A DNA stretch of 64,000 nt from Desulfomonile tiedjei (GCA_016212925.1 JACRDF010000041.1:62001-126000), one strand, 5' to 3'. Positions 23,431-32,594 are shown, counted from the stretch's first letter. Notes: generated from the sequence alone by a model not told the origin. Translations and numbers: made by a program.

Positions 23431-25110
23431 ATGCATGAGGTTTTAATTGTTGGAGGAGGCCTTGCCGGACTGATGGCCGCTTATACGGTTTCAGGCAAAG
23501 CGGACACCGCCGTTGTAAGCAAAATCTATCCCACGCGTTCGCACAGCGGGGCGGCGCAGGGCGGCTTCAATTCCGCCATCAACGAAGAAGACAGCATCGA
23601 TGATCACGTGTTTGATACGGTAAAAGGGAGCGACTACCTGGGGGACCAGGATGCCATCGAAGTGCTCTGCTCGGACGGGCCGGAAGTGATTTTTGAGCTT
23701 GATCGAATGGGCGTCCCCTGGACGCGAACCGACAGCGGCAAAGTGGCTCAGCGTTCCCTGGGTGGAGCAGGCTTTCCCCGTACCTGTTTTGCCGCCGACT
23801 TCTCCGGACATGTTGTACTGCACACCCTCTACGAGCAAATCCTTAAGCTCGGGGTCAAGATATACCCGGAGTGGCACGTTTTGGAGTTGCTTGCGGAAGA
23901 GGGCCGAGTCGTGGGGGCGGTAGTCTACGATATGCAGCATGCCAGGCTTGAGGTGCTCCGAGCCAAGCAGGTGATTATAGCCACAGGAGGCTATGGCCGT
24001 GCTTTCCGGAAGACGACCAACGCCCATGCCAATACTGGTGACGGTATGGCAATGGCTTACAGAGCTGGGGCCATTCTGTCGGACATGGAGTTCGTCCAGT
24101 TTCACCCGACCACGCTTTACGGAACAAATATCCTGATCTCCGAGGCTGCGCGGGGAGAAGGCGGCTATCTTCGCAACACCAGCGGCGATAGGTTCATGAA
24201 CCATTACGCTCCCGAGAAACTCGAGCTTGCTCCGCGGGACGTGGTCTCGCGGGCTATTTTCAAAGAGATCAAGGAAGGCCGCGGTTTTGAAAACCACTAT
24301 GTGCACCTTGACCTGACTCATCTGGGTGAAGCGCACGTTGCGGAGCGGCTGCCTCAGGTCAGAGACCTGGCCATCCGTTACGCGGGTGTGGACCCTGTGA
24401 GCGCGCCGATGCCAATCGAACCGGCTCAACACTATAGCATGGGTGGAATACGCACGGACGTTTGGTGCCGGACGACGGTCCCGGGCCTCATGGCCGCGGG
24501 CGAAGCGGCGAATGTCAGCGTGCACGGCGCAAACAGGCTTGGCGGCAATTCGCTCTTGGAGACCGTGGTGTTCGGCAGGCGGGCCGGACGCAAGGCGCTG
24601 GAAATGGTGCGGGAAGAGCCTTGGCATGTCCTTTCCAACCGCGTGCTCGATGATGCACTGGGCCGCTGGAACGGTCTGATAGCGGGCAAGGGACGGAAGG
24701 CGTCGCAGGACGACAACGCCTTCGCCATCCGGCAGGAAATGACAAGTGTCATGACCAATCAGGTAGGGGTTTTCCGGGTCGGAAGCGAACTTGAAGATGC
24801 GGTAAGAAGCCTCGGGAAGCTCAAGGAACGATACGGCAGTCTCTGGCCCACGGGCCAAGCCCGGCCCTTCGACTATGGTCTAATGGACTACCTCGAGGTG
24901 GGTTATCTTCTGGATTTGGCCGAAATCATCGCCCGAGGCGCACTCGCGCGTACCGAGAGCCGAGGCGCACACTTCAGGCTGGACTACCCGAAGCGTGACG
25001 ACAAGAGTTGGCTGCACCACACCTTTGTGCATCTGACCGCTACGGGGCCGGAGTTCAGCGAAGGCCCCGTATCCATCACCCGTTACCAACCGCAGGAAAG
25101 AGGGTACTGA
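23431..25110 (+). CDS. Succinate dehydrogenase/fumarate reductase-like flavoprotein subunit
   Basis: About 559 residues. The FAD-binding N-terminus is VLIVGGGLAGLMAAY. The covalent-flavin His is retained (TRSHSGAAQGGF). Active-site segments present are QFHPTTLYG, LISEAARGEGGYL (Thr-Glu of the SdhA motif reads Ser-Glu), LAPRDVVSRAI (catalytic Arg) and PAQHYSMGGI (His). All key residues for succinate/fumarate chemistry are therefore kept, and a substituted succinate is also possible. The start at 23431 (MHEVLIVGGG) begins the family core; an ATG seven codons upstream is the alternative. It is one base from the iron-sulfur subunit gene. No membrane anchor genes (SdhC/D) are present, which is unusual and fits the altered SdhB partner. 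Confidence 0.9.
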   Translation: MHEVLIVGGGLAGLMAAYTVSGKADTAVVSKIYPTRSHSGAAQGGFNSAINEEDSIDDHVFDTVKGSDYLGDQDAIEVLCSDGPEVIFELDRMGVPWTRTDSGKVAQRSLGGAGFPRTCFAADFSGHVVLHTLYEQILKLGVKIYPEWHVLELLAEEGRVVGAVVYDMQHARLEVLRAKQVIIATGGYGRAFRKTTNAHANTGDGMAMAYRAGAILSDMEFVQFHPTTLYGTNILISEAARGEGGYLRNTSGDRFMNHYAPEKLELAPRDVVSRAIFKEIKEGRGFENHYVHLDLTHLGEAHVAERLPQVRDLAIRYAGVDPVSAPMPIEPAQHYSMGGIRTDVWCRTTVPGLMAAGEAANVSVHGANRLGGNSLLETVVFGRRAGRKALEMVREEPWHVLSNRVLDDALGRWNGLIAGKGRKASQDDNAFAIRQEMTSVMTNQVGVFRVGSELEDAVRSLGKLKERYGSLWPTGQARPFDYGLMDYLEVGYLLDLAEIIARGALARTESRGAHFRLDYPKRDDKSWLHHTFVHLTATGPEFSEGPVSITRYQPQERGY

Positions 25111-25111
25111 C

Positions 25112-25762
25112 ATGGAAGTCACCCTTGAGATAAGTCGATTCGATCCCAACAAGGATGCCACTCCCCATTCTCAAACCTTCAAAGTGAATGTGGAAGAAAC
25201 CAATACGGTGCTGGACGCTTTGCTTCTGGCCTGGCAGCAGGACCCGAGCCTCTCCTTTCGACGATCGTGCCGTAGCTCCATTTGCGGCTCATGCGCTTGC
25301 CGGATCAACGGAACACCCCGTCTGGCCTGCCAGACGCTGATCCGGAAGGCCACGGAGGATGGCAGCCGAATCGTGCTGGAACCGCTCCCTCATTTCACAC
25401 AACTCAAGGACCTCGTCGTGAATCTGGAGCCTTTTTTCGAATCCCTCAAGGCCACGGTTCCCTGGCTCATCGTGCAGGAAGGCTATGAGGGCCATATGGA
25501 CCCGGAGGTTGTCCGAAAGCTGGAGGGGCCTGCCACCTGCATCCTTTGCGGGATTTGTGAAGCCCCCATGGACGTGACGGGAAAGAACGATGCAGCCGCG
25601 TGGGTAAAGACAATGCGTCTGGCCCTGGACTCCCGCGACGCTTTGGGAAAACACCGCATGCAGTTGCTCCGGGTACCCCGGGAGGTCCTGAAGCTATTCA
25701 TTATGGGTTTACCGGACCGATGTCCCAAAGGGATAAAGATCTGGGAAGAGGTCATTGCTTGA
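25112..25762 (+). CDS. SdhB/FrdB-like iron-sulfur subunit lacking [3Fe-4S] ligands
   Basis: 216 residues. The [2Fe-2S] ligands are complete (C53, C58, C61 and C73; segment RRSCRSSICGSCACR). The [4Fe-4S] ligands are also present: C143, C146, C149 (CILCGIC) and C204 (DRCPKG). Aligned by eye with E. coli SdhB, the three [3Fe-4S] ligands are all replaced: C159 by M153, C206 by K194 and C212 by L200. The protein is also shorter than usual (216 against about 235). In SQR/QFR the [3Fe-4S] cluster passes electrons to quinone, and the membrane anchors are absent here too. The pair may thus be soluble and use another electron partner. Its gene follows SdhA by one base. Confidence 0.9.
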   Translation: MEVTLEISRFDPNKDATPHSQTFKVNVEETNTVLDALLLAWQQDPSLSFRRSCRSSICGSCACRINGTPRLACQTLIRKATEDGSRIVLEPLPHFTQLKDLVVNLEPFFESLKATVPWLIVQEGYEGHMDPEVVRKLEGPATCILCGICEAPMDVTGKNDAAAWVKTMRLALDSRDALGKHRMQLLRVPREVLKLFIMGLPDRCPKGIKIWEEVIA

Positions 25763-25981
25763 AGCTCGGTATCCGGAAGCTCCGATCTCAAGCTGATACA
25801 TCTCACGTCTGCCGCCTAATCCGCAGAACGGGTTGCGGGAATGAGGCGCCACAGGAAGGCCCCAAGTTTTGAAGAGGTGTGTGAGTTCACCGTGGGCGAG
25901 GCTGTCTGGCAACTATGCGCCGGAACTGAACTTCTTCAAAGATATCCGGTAGCGTAAATCAAACAATTGGAGTCAATTTTT

Positions 25982-27133
25982 ATGGATTTCAGCATTAACG
26001 AAGAAACGCAAATGCTGGTGGACACAGTGAAGAAGTTCGTGGACCGCAAAGTCGATCCCTTGGCCCAGCGTATTGAGGAAGAAGACCGGGTGCCCGACGA
26101 AATCCTTGACCAGTGCAAGGCGCTGGGTTTGTTCGGTTTGAGCATACCTTCGGAATATGGCGGGGTGGGAATCGACATGGTGGGTAAGTGTCTCGTTTTC
26201 GAGCAGCTCGGTCGCACATGCAACGGTTTCACGACCTTGATCGGTGCTCACAATGGGATCGGCTCGGTAGGCATTGTCGAAATGGGGACTGAGGAACAGA
26301 AGAAAAAGTACCTCCCGCGAATTGCCTCGGGGGAAACGATCGGGGCATTCGCGCTTACGGAGCCCAACGCGGGATCGGATGCCGCCGCCATAAGGACCCG
26401 TGCCGAAAGGAAAGGGGATCATTACGTTCTGAACGGGACCAAACATTTCATCACCAACGGTCCCATTGCAGGAGTCTACACGGTGATGGCCGTGACGGAC
26501 AAATCTCGGGGAGCGAAGGGAATCACCTCGTTCATCGTCGACCGGGAGGCTCCTGGACTAAGCGTAGGGAAAATAGAGAAAAAGATGGGGTTACACGGGT
26601 CCTCCACCTCGGAGATCATTTTTGAGGATTGCGTGGTACCGGTAGAAAACGTTCTCGGCGAGGAAGGGCAGGGGTATGTCAACGCACTCAAGATCCTTGC
26701 CAATGGCCGGGCGGGTTTGGCGGCTCGCAACCTCGGATCGATGCAAAAGCTTCTGGAACTGTCTGTCCGATACTCGCAGGAACGCATTCAGTTTGACCAA
26801 CCCATCGCCAACTTTCAAGCGGTCGGGCACTTGCTGGCCGACATGGCGGTCGATGTGGAAAGCACTCGGAGCTTTACTTACAGGGTTGCCTGGATGGTGG
26901 ATCAAGGAATGAAGGTGATCAAGGAAGCCGCTATGGTGAAATACTTCGCCTCTGAGGCCTATTGCCGCGTGGCAGATAAGGCGGTGCAGGTCTTTGGGGG
27001 AATGGGATACATGGCGGAACTGCCGATCGAGAGGTACTACAGGGACGCCAGAATCACCAGGATCTATGAGGGGACGTCGGAAATTCAAAAGAACATCATC
27101 GCGGCTCAACTGCTACGGGATTACCCGCTTTGA
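25982..27133 (+). CDS. Acyl-CoA dehydrogenase (short-chain type)
   Basis: 383 residues from the ATG at 25982 with GGAG eight bases upstream. Family segments are ALTEPNAGSDAAA, FITNGPIAGVYTVMA and GMGYMAELPIERYYRDARI. The catalytic Glu is in RIYEGTSEIQKNI, the position used by SCAD- and glutaryl-CoA-type enzymes. It introduces a 2,3-double bond in an acyl-CoA using FAD and passes electrons to ETF, which is not encoded in the window. It lies 219 bases after sdhB and 67 bases before the hydroxyacyl-CoA dehydrogenase gene. The substrate is unknown; benzylsuccinyl-CoA-, glutaryl- and butyryl-CoA-type enzymes share these motifs. Confidence 0.92.
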   Translation: MDFSINEETQMLVDTVKKFVDRKVDPLAQRIEEEDRVPDEILDQCKALGLFGLSIPSEYGGVGIDMVGKCLVFEQLGRTCNGFTTLIGAHNGIGSVGIVEMGTEEQKKKYLPRIASGETIGAFALTEPNAGSDAAAIRTRAERKGDHYVLNGTKHFITNGPIAGVYTVMAVTDKSRGAKGITSFIVDREAPGLSVGKIEKKMGLHGSSTSEIIFEDCVVPVENVLGEEGQGYVNALKILANGRAGLAARNLGSMQKLLELSVRYSQERIQFDQPIANFQAVGHLLADMAVDVESTRSFTYRVAWMVDQGMKVIKEAAMVKYFASEAYCRVADKAVQVFGGMGYMAELPIERYYRDARITRIYEGTSEIQKNIIAAQLLRDYPL

Positions 27134-27200
27134 ATCGCAGGCTGGTCGTTCAGGTAAATAACTGAAGATACTAACCGTTTGCCGTTAAATGGAGTGAGTG

Positions 27201-28058
27201 ATGAACATCCGGAATGTCGCTGTAATCGGGGCCGGAATCATGGGGCAGGGGATTGCGCATGTTTGTGCGTTGGGCGGGTTTGACGTGAGTCTAAACGACA
27301 CGAACATGGACCTCCTGAGGAAAGGGAAAGGGGTAATCGAGCAGAACCTGGCCAAAGGCGTGAAGCTGGGAAAGGTCGCCGAAGAGGCTAAGGAGTCGGC
27401 CCTTGCTCGCATCACACTGGATGACAACATGGAGGCGTGTGCGCAAAAGGCCGATTTAATCATAGAAGCGGTGCCGGAGGACCTGGATCTCAAGCACAAG
27501 GTTTTCCGTACCCTGGACGAAGCCAGCCCTCCCCACACCATACTGGCAACAAACACGTCCGCGAAAAGCATCACCGAGATCGCCGCCATAACTAAGCGGC
27601 CTGAAAAGGTAATCGGGCTCCATTTCTTTAACCCGGTTCATCTGATGAAGCTGGTGGAGATTGTCAAGGGTTTGGAGACAAACGAGGAAACGTTCACGGC
27701 CTCGGAAGCCGCGTGCAAAAGGATGGGCAAAGAAACCGTATTGGTCAATGAGTACCCTGGCTTCGTGACATCGCGGATCAACGCCATGATAGGTAATGAA
27801 GCTTTCTACATGCTCGAAGCGGGAGTAGCCAGCCCGGAAGATATCGACAAAGCCCTCAAGCTTGGGCTGAATCACCCTATGGGGCCTTTTGAGCTGATCG
27901 ACGTGGTTGGCCTGGATACCCGTTTGAAGGTCTTGGAATATCTGCATCAGAGTTTGGGTGAAAAATATCGCCCCGCTCCTCTCTTGGTTAAATATGTGAA
28001 GGCCGGTCGGTTGGGCCGCAAAGTGGGCAAAGGGGTCTATGATTACAAGGACAAGTGA
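27201..28058 (+). CDS. 3-hydroxyacyl-CoA dehydrogenase (3-hydroxybutyryl-CoA dehydrogenase-like)
   Basis: 285 residues from the ATG at 27201, six bases after GGAG. The NAD-binding Rossmann motif is VIGAGIMGQGIAHV. The catalytic His lies in GLHFFNPVHLMKLVEIV. The dimerisation domain includes GFVTSRINAMIGNEAFYML and GLNHPMGPFELIDVVGLD. It oxidises an L-3-hydroxyacyl-CoA to the 3-oxoacyl-CoA with NAD. The size and single-domain form match Hbd rather than the fused FadB type. A second candidate for this step, an SDR, is encoded 3.6 kb downstream, so the two may act on different intermediates. Confidence 0.93.
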   Translation: MNIRNVAVIGAGIMGQGIAHVCALGGFDVSLNDTNMDLLRKGKGVIEQNLAKGVKLGKVAEEAKESALARITLDDNMEACAQKADLIIEAVPEDLDLKHKVFRTLDEASPPHTILATNTSAKSITEIAAITKRPEKVIGLHFFNPVHLMKLVEIVKGLETNEETFTASEAACKRMGKETVLVNEYPGFVTSRINAMIGNEAFYMLEAGVASPEDIDKALKLGLNHPMGPFELIDVVGLDTRLKVLEYLHQSLGEKYRPAPLLVKYVKAGRLGRKVGKGVYDYKDK

Positions 28059-28196
28059 ATGTGATGGAAAGAGAATGGGACATCAGAACTTGATCGTGGC
28101 GATGCGTCGTACACATGACAGCATAAACGAATGCGCACGCTGGATGACCTTTAGGGTTCAACCGCGTTTTACAATTCAGCCGGAAGAAGGATGTTT

Positions 28197-29462
28197 ATGA
28201 GATCGACGGAGGAACTTTCCGCATTTATTTCCGCGCAGCGGAACGAAGAGAACTTCACGGGCCTGCCCCTCGAGGGGCTACGCGTTATTGACATGTCCAC
28301 CATTATGGCCGCGCCGTTTGCCGCGACATTATTGGGCGACTACGGGGCCGAGGTCATCAAAGTCGAGAATCCGGCCGCTCCGGACCCCATTCGGGGATGG
28401 GGAGTGGCCGAGGAGTCAGGCATTTCGGCTTTCTGGTCTGTGGTCGGCCGCAACAAATTGCCCATTACCCTGAATCTGCGGGTTGACGAGGGACGCCAGA
28501 TCCTGCTCGACCTGGTCCGATCGGCTGACGTTCTCATCGAAAACATGCGGTCGGGGGCAATGGAAAGACTCGGCCTCGGGAAAGAAACACTACTTAAAGA
28601 GAACCCCGGGCTGATCATAGGTAAGATATCGGGATACGGGCTGACCGGCCCTTACTCCAATCGGCCGGGTTTTGGGACCCTGGCCGAGGGTTTCAGCGGG
28701 TTCACCTTTCTGAATGCCCAGCCGGACGGGCCTCCCACCAATGCCCCTATGGCGCTGGCCGATTTGATCGCGGGCGTGCATCTTGCTCTTGCCGTTATGA
28801 TATGCCTCCGCAGTCAAACTCGTGGGAAATGTGGGGGCCAGGTCATAGATATTTCCCTATTCGAGCCACTTTTTGGCATGTTGGGCCCGGATTTCTTAAG
28901 CTGTTTTCTCACCGGGGAGTGTCCGCAGCCCAAGGGCAGCGAACTCAGCTACGTCGTTCCGCGCAACAACTATCTCACGCGGGACGGCAAATGGGTTGCT
29001 ATGTCCGGCGCCGCCCAAAAGCCGTTTGAGCGCCTCATGGAGTGCGTGGGCCACCCCGAGATGAACGAGGATCCGCGCTTCCGGAGTAACTCCGAACGCA
29101 TCAAGGACGAAAACCGCCGAATAATCAATAAAGTAATCTCTGAGTGGGTGGGCAGTCTGGACCTCGAGGACGTCCTGGCGAAATGCGAGCAAATGGGGAT
29201 CACCATCGGTCCCATTGCCAGCATGCAGGATGTGGGTGACGATCTCCATTATCGTGAACGAGGCAGCATACTGGAAATGGAAGATCCGCTGACCGGCCGA
29301 ATGCTGGAAATGCCCAATGTGCCGTTCCGATTGCTCGGTTCCCCCGGGCGCATCAGGTTTCCGGGGTTGCCTTTGGGATCGGCCAACGATGTGATTTACC
29401 GCGAGCTGCTGAGCTACTCCGAGGAGAAGCTCCAGGCGATAGCGGCCTGTGGCGCCATTTAG
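28197..29462 (+). CDS. Class III (CaiB/BaiF) CoA-transferase, copy 1
   Basis: 421 residues from the ATG at 28197; a second ATG two codons earlier overlaps the ribosome site. The N-terminal LRVIDMSTIMAAPFAATLLGDYGAEVIKVE is typical. The catalytic Asp is in MALADLIAGVHLALAV. It moves CoA from a donor such as succinyl-CoA to an organic acid. The next gene is a second, divergent class III transferase. In the Bbs pathway, succinyl-CoA:benzylsuccinate CoA-transferase is made of two such subunits (BbsE, BbsF), so a heteromer is possible. Both copies here keep the catalytic Asp, which would also allow two separate enzymes. Confidence 0.92.
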   Translation: MRSTEELSAFISAQRNEENFTGLPLEGLRVIDMSTIMAAPFAATLLGDYGAEVIKVENPAAPDPIRGWGVAEESGISAFWSVVGRNKLPITLNLRVDEGRQILLDLVRSADVLIENMRSGAMERLGLGKETLLKENPGLIIGKISGYGLTGPYSNRPGFGTLAEGFSGFTFLNAQPDGPPTNAPMALADLIAGVHLALAVMICLRSQTRGKCGGQVIDISLFEPLFGMLGPDFLSCFLTGECPQPKGSELSYVVPRNNYLTRDGKWVAMSGAAQKPFERLMECVGHPEMNEDPRFRSNSERIKDENRRIINKVISEWVGSLDLEDVLAKCEQMGITIGPIASMQDVGDDLHYRERGSILEMEDPLTGRMLEMPNVPFRLLGSPGRIRFPGLPLGSANDVIYRELLSYSEEKLQAIAACGAI

Positions 29463-29535
29463 CTGTAATCATTGTGCACACGCAGAAACGGATCTCTGGT
29501 GAAACATCCAATCATTACTTGGGAGATGGGTAGAA

Positions 29536-30717
29536 ATGGCCGGGCCTCTTGATACCTTAAAAATTCTTGATCTTACGGCTCTTCTCCCGGGCCCGTTCGC
29601 CACGCTGTACCTGTCCGACCTGGGAGCGTCGGTGTTGCGGGTCACCTCGGCTTCGCGGCCCGACACCCTGGAAACAAGACATCCCATTGTGCCGGGAAAA
29701 TCCATCTCTGCGGTCTCCGCGTACCTTGGACGGGGAAAGCTCTCGCTGAGTCTTAACCTGAAACATCCCCAAGCAGCGGAAATCGTTCGTCGTCTGATTG
29801 AGGAATACGACATCGTGATCGAGCAATTCCGGCCGGGGGTGATGGCCAGACTGGGCTTGGACTATCAAAGCCTGAGCAAGCTGAACCCGGCCGTGATCTA
29901 TTGTTCGCTCACGAACTTTGGGCAAACCGGCCCCCTGTGCCATAGGGCCGGCCATGACATCAACATGCTCGCTCGCTCGGGCATAGCGTCGTATTCAGGG
30001 AAGCAGGAGAGCGGACCTGCAATGATGGGAATGCAAATCGCCGACCTTGCCGCCGGTTCATTGAACGCGGTCATCGGCATTCTTGCTGCAGTGATCAAGC
30101 GACGGGAGACAGGTGAAGGTCAGCACATAGACATCTCCATGACGGACGGCATGATGGCGTTCAACGCACTCTATGGCGCCTCTTTTCTGGGGGGCGCCAG
30201 TGAGCCCGTCCGTGAGGGAGAACGGCTGAACGGCGGGGTACTCTATGATTTCTACGAGACCAGGGATGGCGAATACATGAGTCTCGGGGCCTTAGAGCCG
30301 CAGTTCTTCAAGGCGTTCTGTGAAAAGATCGGTCGTACGGACCTGACTGCCGGAGGTATCCATCCTGTGGATGTGGATCGAGTGAAGGAAGAAATACGAG
30401 TTGTCTTTAAATCAAGGACTAGAGACGAATGGGTGGAAACCTTTCGAGATGTCGATGCCTGTGTCGAGCCTGTCGTGCATCTTTCGGAAGCCTTGAACGG
30501 CGGCCATGCGAAAGCCCGCGAAATGGTCATAGACATCAAATTCGCAGATGGCGGAAGCATCAGGCAAGTTGCAAATCCTATCAAGTTCTCACGAAGCAAA
30601 CAGGAGTACTCCTTCGCGGGGGCGCCGGGAGGCTCCCACACGAAGATGGTCGTCCTCGGGCTGGGTTATACCGAGGATGAGTACAAGAGCATGGAGGCTG
30701 CAGGAGCCTTCAGTTAA
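29536..30717 (+). CDS. Class III (CaiB/BaiF) CoA-transferase, copy 2
   Basis: 393 residues. LKILDLTALLPGPFATLYLSDLGASVLRV opens the family fold, SLTNFGQTGP and HDINMLARSG follow, and the catalytic Asp lies in MQIADLAAGSLNAVIG. In general pattern it is closer to racemase-type members (2-methylacyl-CoA racemase-like) than copy 1, so besides CoA transfer, epimerisation of a 2-substituted acyl-CoA is possible. It lies 73 bases after copy 1 and 34 bases before the MaoC-type genes, in one apparent operon. Confidence 0.9.
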   Translation: MAGPLDTLKILDLTALLPGPFATLYLSDLGASVLRVTSASRPDTLETRHPIVPGKSISAVSAYLGRGKLSLSLNLKHPQAAEIVRRLIEEYDIVIEQFRPGVMARLGLDYQSLSKLNPAVIYCSLTNFGQTGPLCHRAGHDINMLARSGIASYSGKQESGPAMMGMQIADLAAGSLNAVIGILAAVIKRRETGEGQHIDISMTDGMMAFNALYGASFLGGASEPVREGERLNGGVLYDFYETRDGEYMSLGALEPQFFKAFCEKIGRTDLTAGGIHPVDVDRVKEEIRVVFKSRTRDEWVETFRDVDACVEPVVHLSEALNGGHAKAREMVIDIKFADGGSIRQVANPIKFSRSKQEYSFAGAPGGSHTKMVVLGLGYTEDEYKSMEAAGAFS

Positions 30718-30751
30718 GTCAGTCCCCAAGTATTTTCGAGGAGTATTAGCA

Positions 30752-31198
30752 ATGGCGGACAAGTCGGCAATCGGCAAGGAATTACCCGCTTTCACTTGGG
30801 AAGTGGAGAGAGGCAAGATCCGTGAGCTTGTCAAGGCGATCGGCGATCCCAATCCGATTTACTCGGACAAAGACGCGGCGATGGAAGAAGGTTATGCGGA
30901 TGTTGTTGCTCCACCGACGTTTCCAACCGTTCCGACGCTCTGGACCGGCATAGGGATGGAAGCCGTCAAGGCTTTGAAGATTGATTTTTCCAGGGTCCTT
31001 CATGGGGAGGAAAGCTACGAGTACTACGGCGAGATTTATCCTGGAGACGTGCTTACCGGCAGGTCCAAAATAATCGATATCAAAACCAAATCCGGAAAGT
31101 CCGGTGATATGGATATCGTTACGCGGGAGTGCGTGTATACGAACCAGCGAAACGAACTTGTGCTGAAGTCGATAACCATAGCGATCGAAAGAAAATGA
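30752..31198 (+). CDS. FAS1-/MaoC-type dehydratase, N-terminal-domain subunit (no catalytic His)
   Basis: 148 residues from the ATG at 30752 with GAGGAG upstream; the longer open frame ahead overlaps the CoA-transferase gene and is not coding. Hot-dog fold: the hydratase motif position reads AIGDPNPIYSDKDAA, with Tyr where active MaoC proteins have His. VLHGEESYEYYGEIYPGDVL is the usual helix-to-sheet part. Such half-domains pair with an active MaoC subunit, which is the next gene 13 bases downstream. It therefore probably contributes substrate binding to a heteromeric enoyl-CoA hydratase. Confidence 0.87.
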   Translation: MADKSAIGKELPAFTWEVERGKIRELVKAIGDPNPIYSDKDAAMEEGYADVVAPPTFPTVPTLWTGIGMEAVKALKIDFSRVLHGEESYEYYGEIYPGDVLTGRSKIIDIKTKSGKSGDMDIVTRECVYTNQRNELVLKSITIAIERK

Positions 31199-31211
31199 GG
31201 TAGCTCAAAAG

Positions 31212-31628
31212 ATGCCGCAAGCGATCTACTCGGATGAGATCCATGTGGACGATATCATGCCGGTCCTCGTGAAAGCGCCGATCGATCAGGTCCAACTAGT
31301 GAAGTACGCCGGGGCCTCCGGCGATTTCAATCCCCTACACTTCGATCCGGAGTTTGGGAAGGCCGTCGGCATTGGAGGCGTGATTGCCCAAGGCATGCTG
31401 ATCGCGGGTTTTGTCGGTCAGGCCATGACCAATTGGGTGCCTAAGAAATACATAAGGAAATTCGGCGTCCGGTTTGCCGGAATGACCCGGCTCGGAGATG
31501 TGGTGACGGTCACCGGGGTAGTCAAGGAGAAGACAGGAAACCGGATCGTTTGTGATCTGGAAGCGAAAAACCAAAACGGGGCGCTTCTCGTCGTCGGCTC
31601 GTTCGAGGCGGAGTTGCCCGGCAGATAA
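31212..31628 (+). CDS. MaoC-family (R)-enoyl-CoA hydratase subunit (catalytic)
   Basis: 138 residues. It has the complete hydratase-2 motif SGDFNPLHFDPEFG (Asp and His present), then IGGVIAQGMLIAGFVGQ and KFGVRFAGMTRLGDVVTV. It hydrates 2-enoyl-CoA, probably as a heteromer with the preceding half-domain protein. Similar split pairs occur in steroid side-chain degradation (ChsH1/ChsH2) and in dicarboxylate pathways. Hydration of a mesaconyl- or itaconyl-type CoA would fit the HpcH lyase in the same cluster, but this is only an inference. Confidence 0.88.
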   Translation: MPQAIYSDEIHVDDIMPVLVKAPIDQVQLVKYAGASGDFNPLHFDPEFGKAVGIGGVIAQGMLIAGFVGQAMTNWVPKKYIRKFGVRFAGMTRLGDVVTVTGVVKEKTGNRIVCDLEAKNQNGALLVVGSFEAELPGR

Positions 31629-31669
31629 TACATGTTCGAATCTTACTGGTATTTGTGCGGAGGGTTTAC

Positions 31670-32506
31670 GTGGAGAAAATGGTTGATGGAAAGGTGTGCA
31701 TTGTCACAGGGGCGGGTCGAGGCATAGCGAAGGAGACAGCGCTTTGGTTCGCCCGGGAAGGCGGAAAGGTCATTGTCTGTGATCTGGATCAGGATCCCGC
31801 CCAAGAGACTGTGGCTGCGATCAAGGAAATGAATGGCGAAGCTGTGGCGGTCGTCGGGGACATTACCGCCGAGGGGGTGCCGGAAAAGATCGTGCAGTCG
31901 GCAGTCGATACCTTCGATGGCCTTGACGTCATTGTCAATGCGGCCGGGTTCACCTGGGATGCGCTGGTTCAGAAAATGACCGATCAGCAGTGGGAAGCCA
32001 TGTTGAAGATCCATCTGACAGCGCCCTTCAAGATCATCCGGGCGGCCGCGCCCATCATTCGGGACAGGGCCAAGAACGAAGCCGAGGCCGGGAAGACGGT
32101 CATGCGAAAGATCATCAATATCTCCTCCGTATCCGGAACGCAGGGCAACCCAGGCCAACTGAACTATTCCGCGGCGAAGATGGGGGTCGTTGGGATGACC
32201 AAGACCCTTGCAAAGGAATGGGGCAGGTACAACGTCAATGTCAACTGCGTCGCCTATGGAGCGATAGAAACCAGACTGGTACAAGCAAAGAAGAAAGGAG
32301 AGGAAGCGTTCATTGAGCGGGATGGACAGAAGATCCCCATCGGGGTCCCGGAAGAAGGCCGCGAAAGATGGAAGACGGTCATTCCCCTTGGACGTGCGGG
32401 GACGGCGGACGAGGCCGCGAGAGTCATCCTGTTCTTTGCATCCCCGCTATCCGATTACGTGTCGGGCCAGACCCTGATCTGCGGCGGCGGTTATGGCGGT
32501 TTTTGA
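31670..32506 (+). CDS. Short-chain dehydrogenase/reductase (hydroxyacyl-CoA dehydrogenase-like)
   Basis: About 278 residues. The GTG at 31670 is preferred because GGAGG lies six bases upstream; alternative starts are GTG 31655 and ATG 31679. The cofactor motif is VTGAGRGIAKE and the Asp of VCDLDQD favours NAD(H). The catalytic Ser and Tyr-x3-Lys lie in NISSVSGTQGNPGQLNYSAAK. The end, FFASPLSDYVSGQTLICGGGYGGF, is typical for the family. In Bbs-type pathways an SDR (BbsCD) oxidises the hydroxyacyl-CoA before thiolysis, and here the next genes encode the thiolase module, in keeping with that order. An insertion around KKKGEEAFIERDGQKIP is unusual. Confidence 0.88.
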   Translation: MEKMVDGKVCIVTGAGRGIAKETALWFAREGGKVIVCDLDQDPAQETVAAIKEMNGEAVAVVGDITAEGVPEKIVQSAVDTFDGLDVIVNAAGFTWDALVQKMTDQQWEAMLKIHLTAPFKIIRAAAPIIRDRAKNEAEAGKTVMRKIINISSVSGTQGNPGQLNYSAAKMGVVGMTKTLAKEWGRYNVNVNCVAYGAIETRLVQAKKKGEEAFIERDGQKIPIGVPEEGRERWKTVIPLGRAGTADEAARVILFFASPLSDYVSGQTLICGGGYGGF

Positions 32507-32594
32507 TCGTCTGTGACGGAAGCCGGGCCCGGATTTGAACGGATTCCGAGCCTCTGTGATGCGCAAACAAGTTGAAAGCTGGAGGACCTGAAGC

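Noticed and set aside
23491..24858. 455-codon frame antisense to the SdhA-like gene
   Set aside because: Shadow frame with His/Arg-rich random composition.
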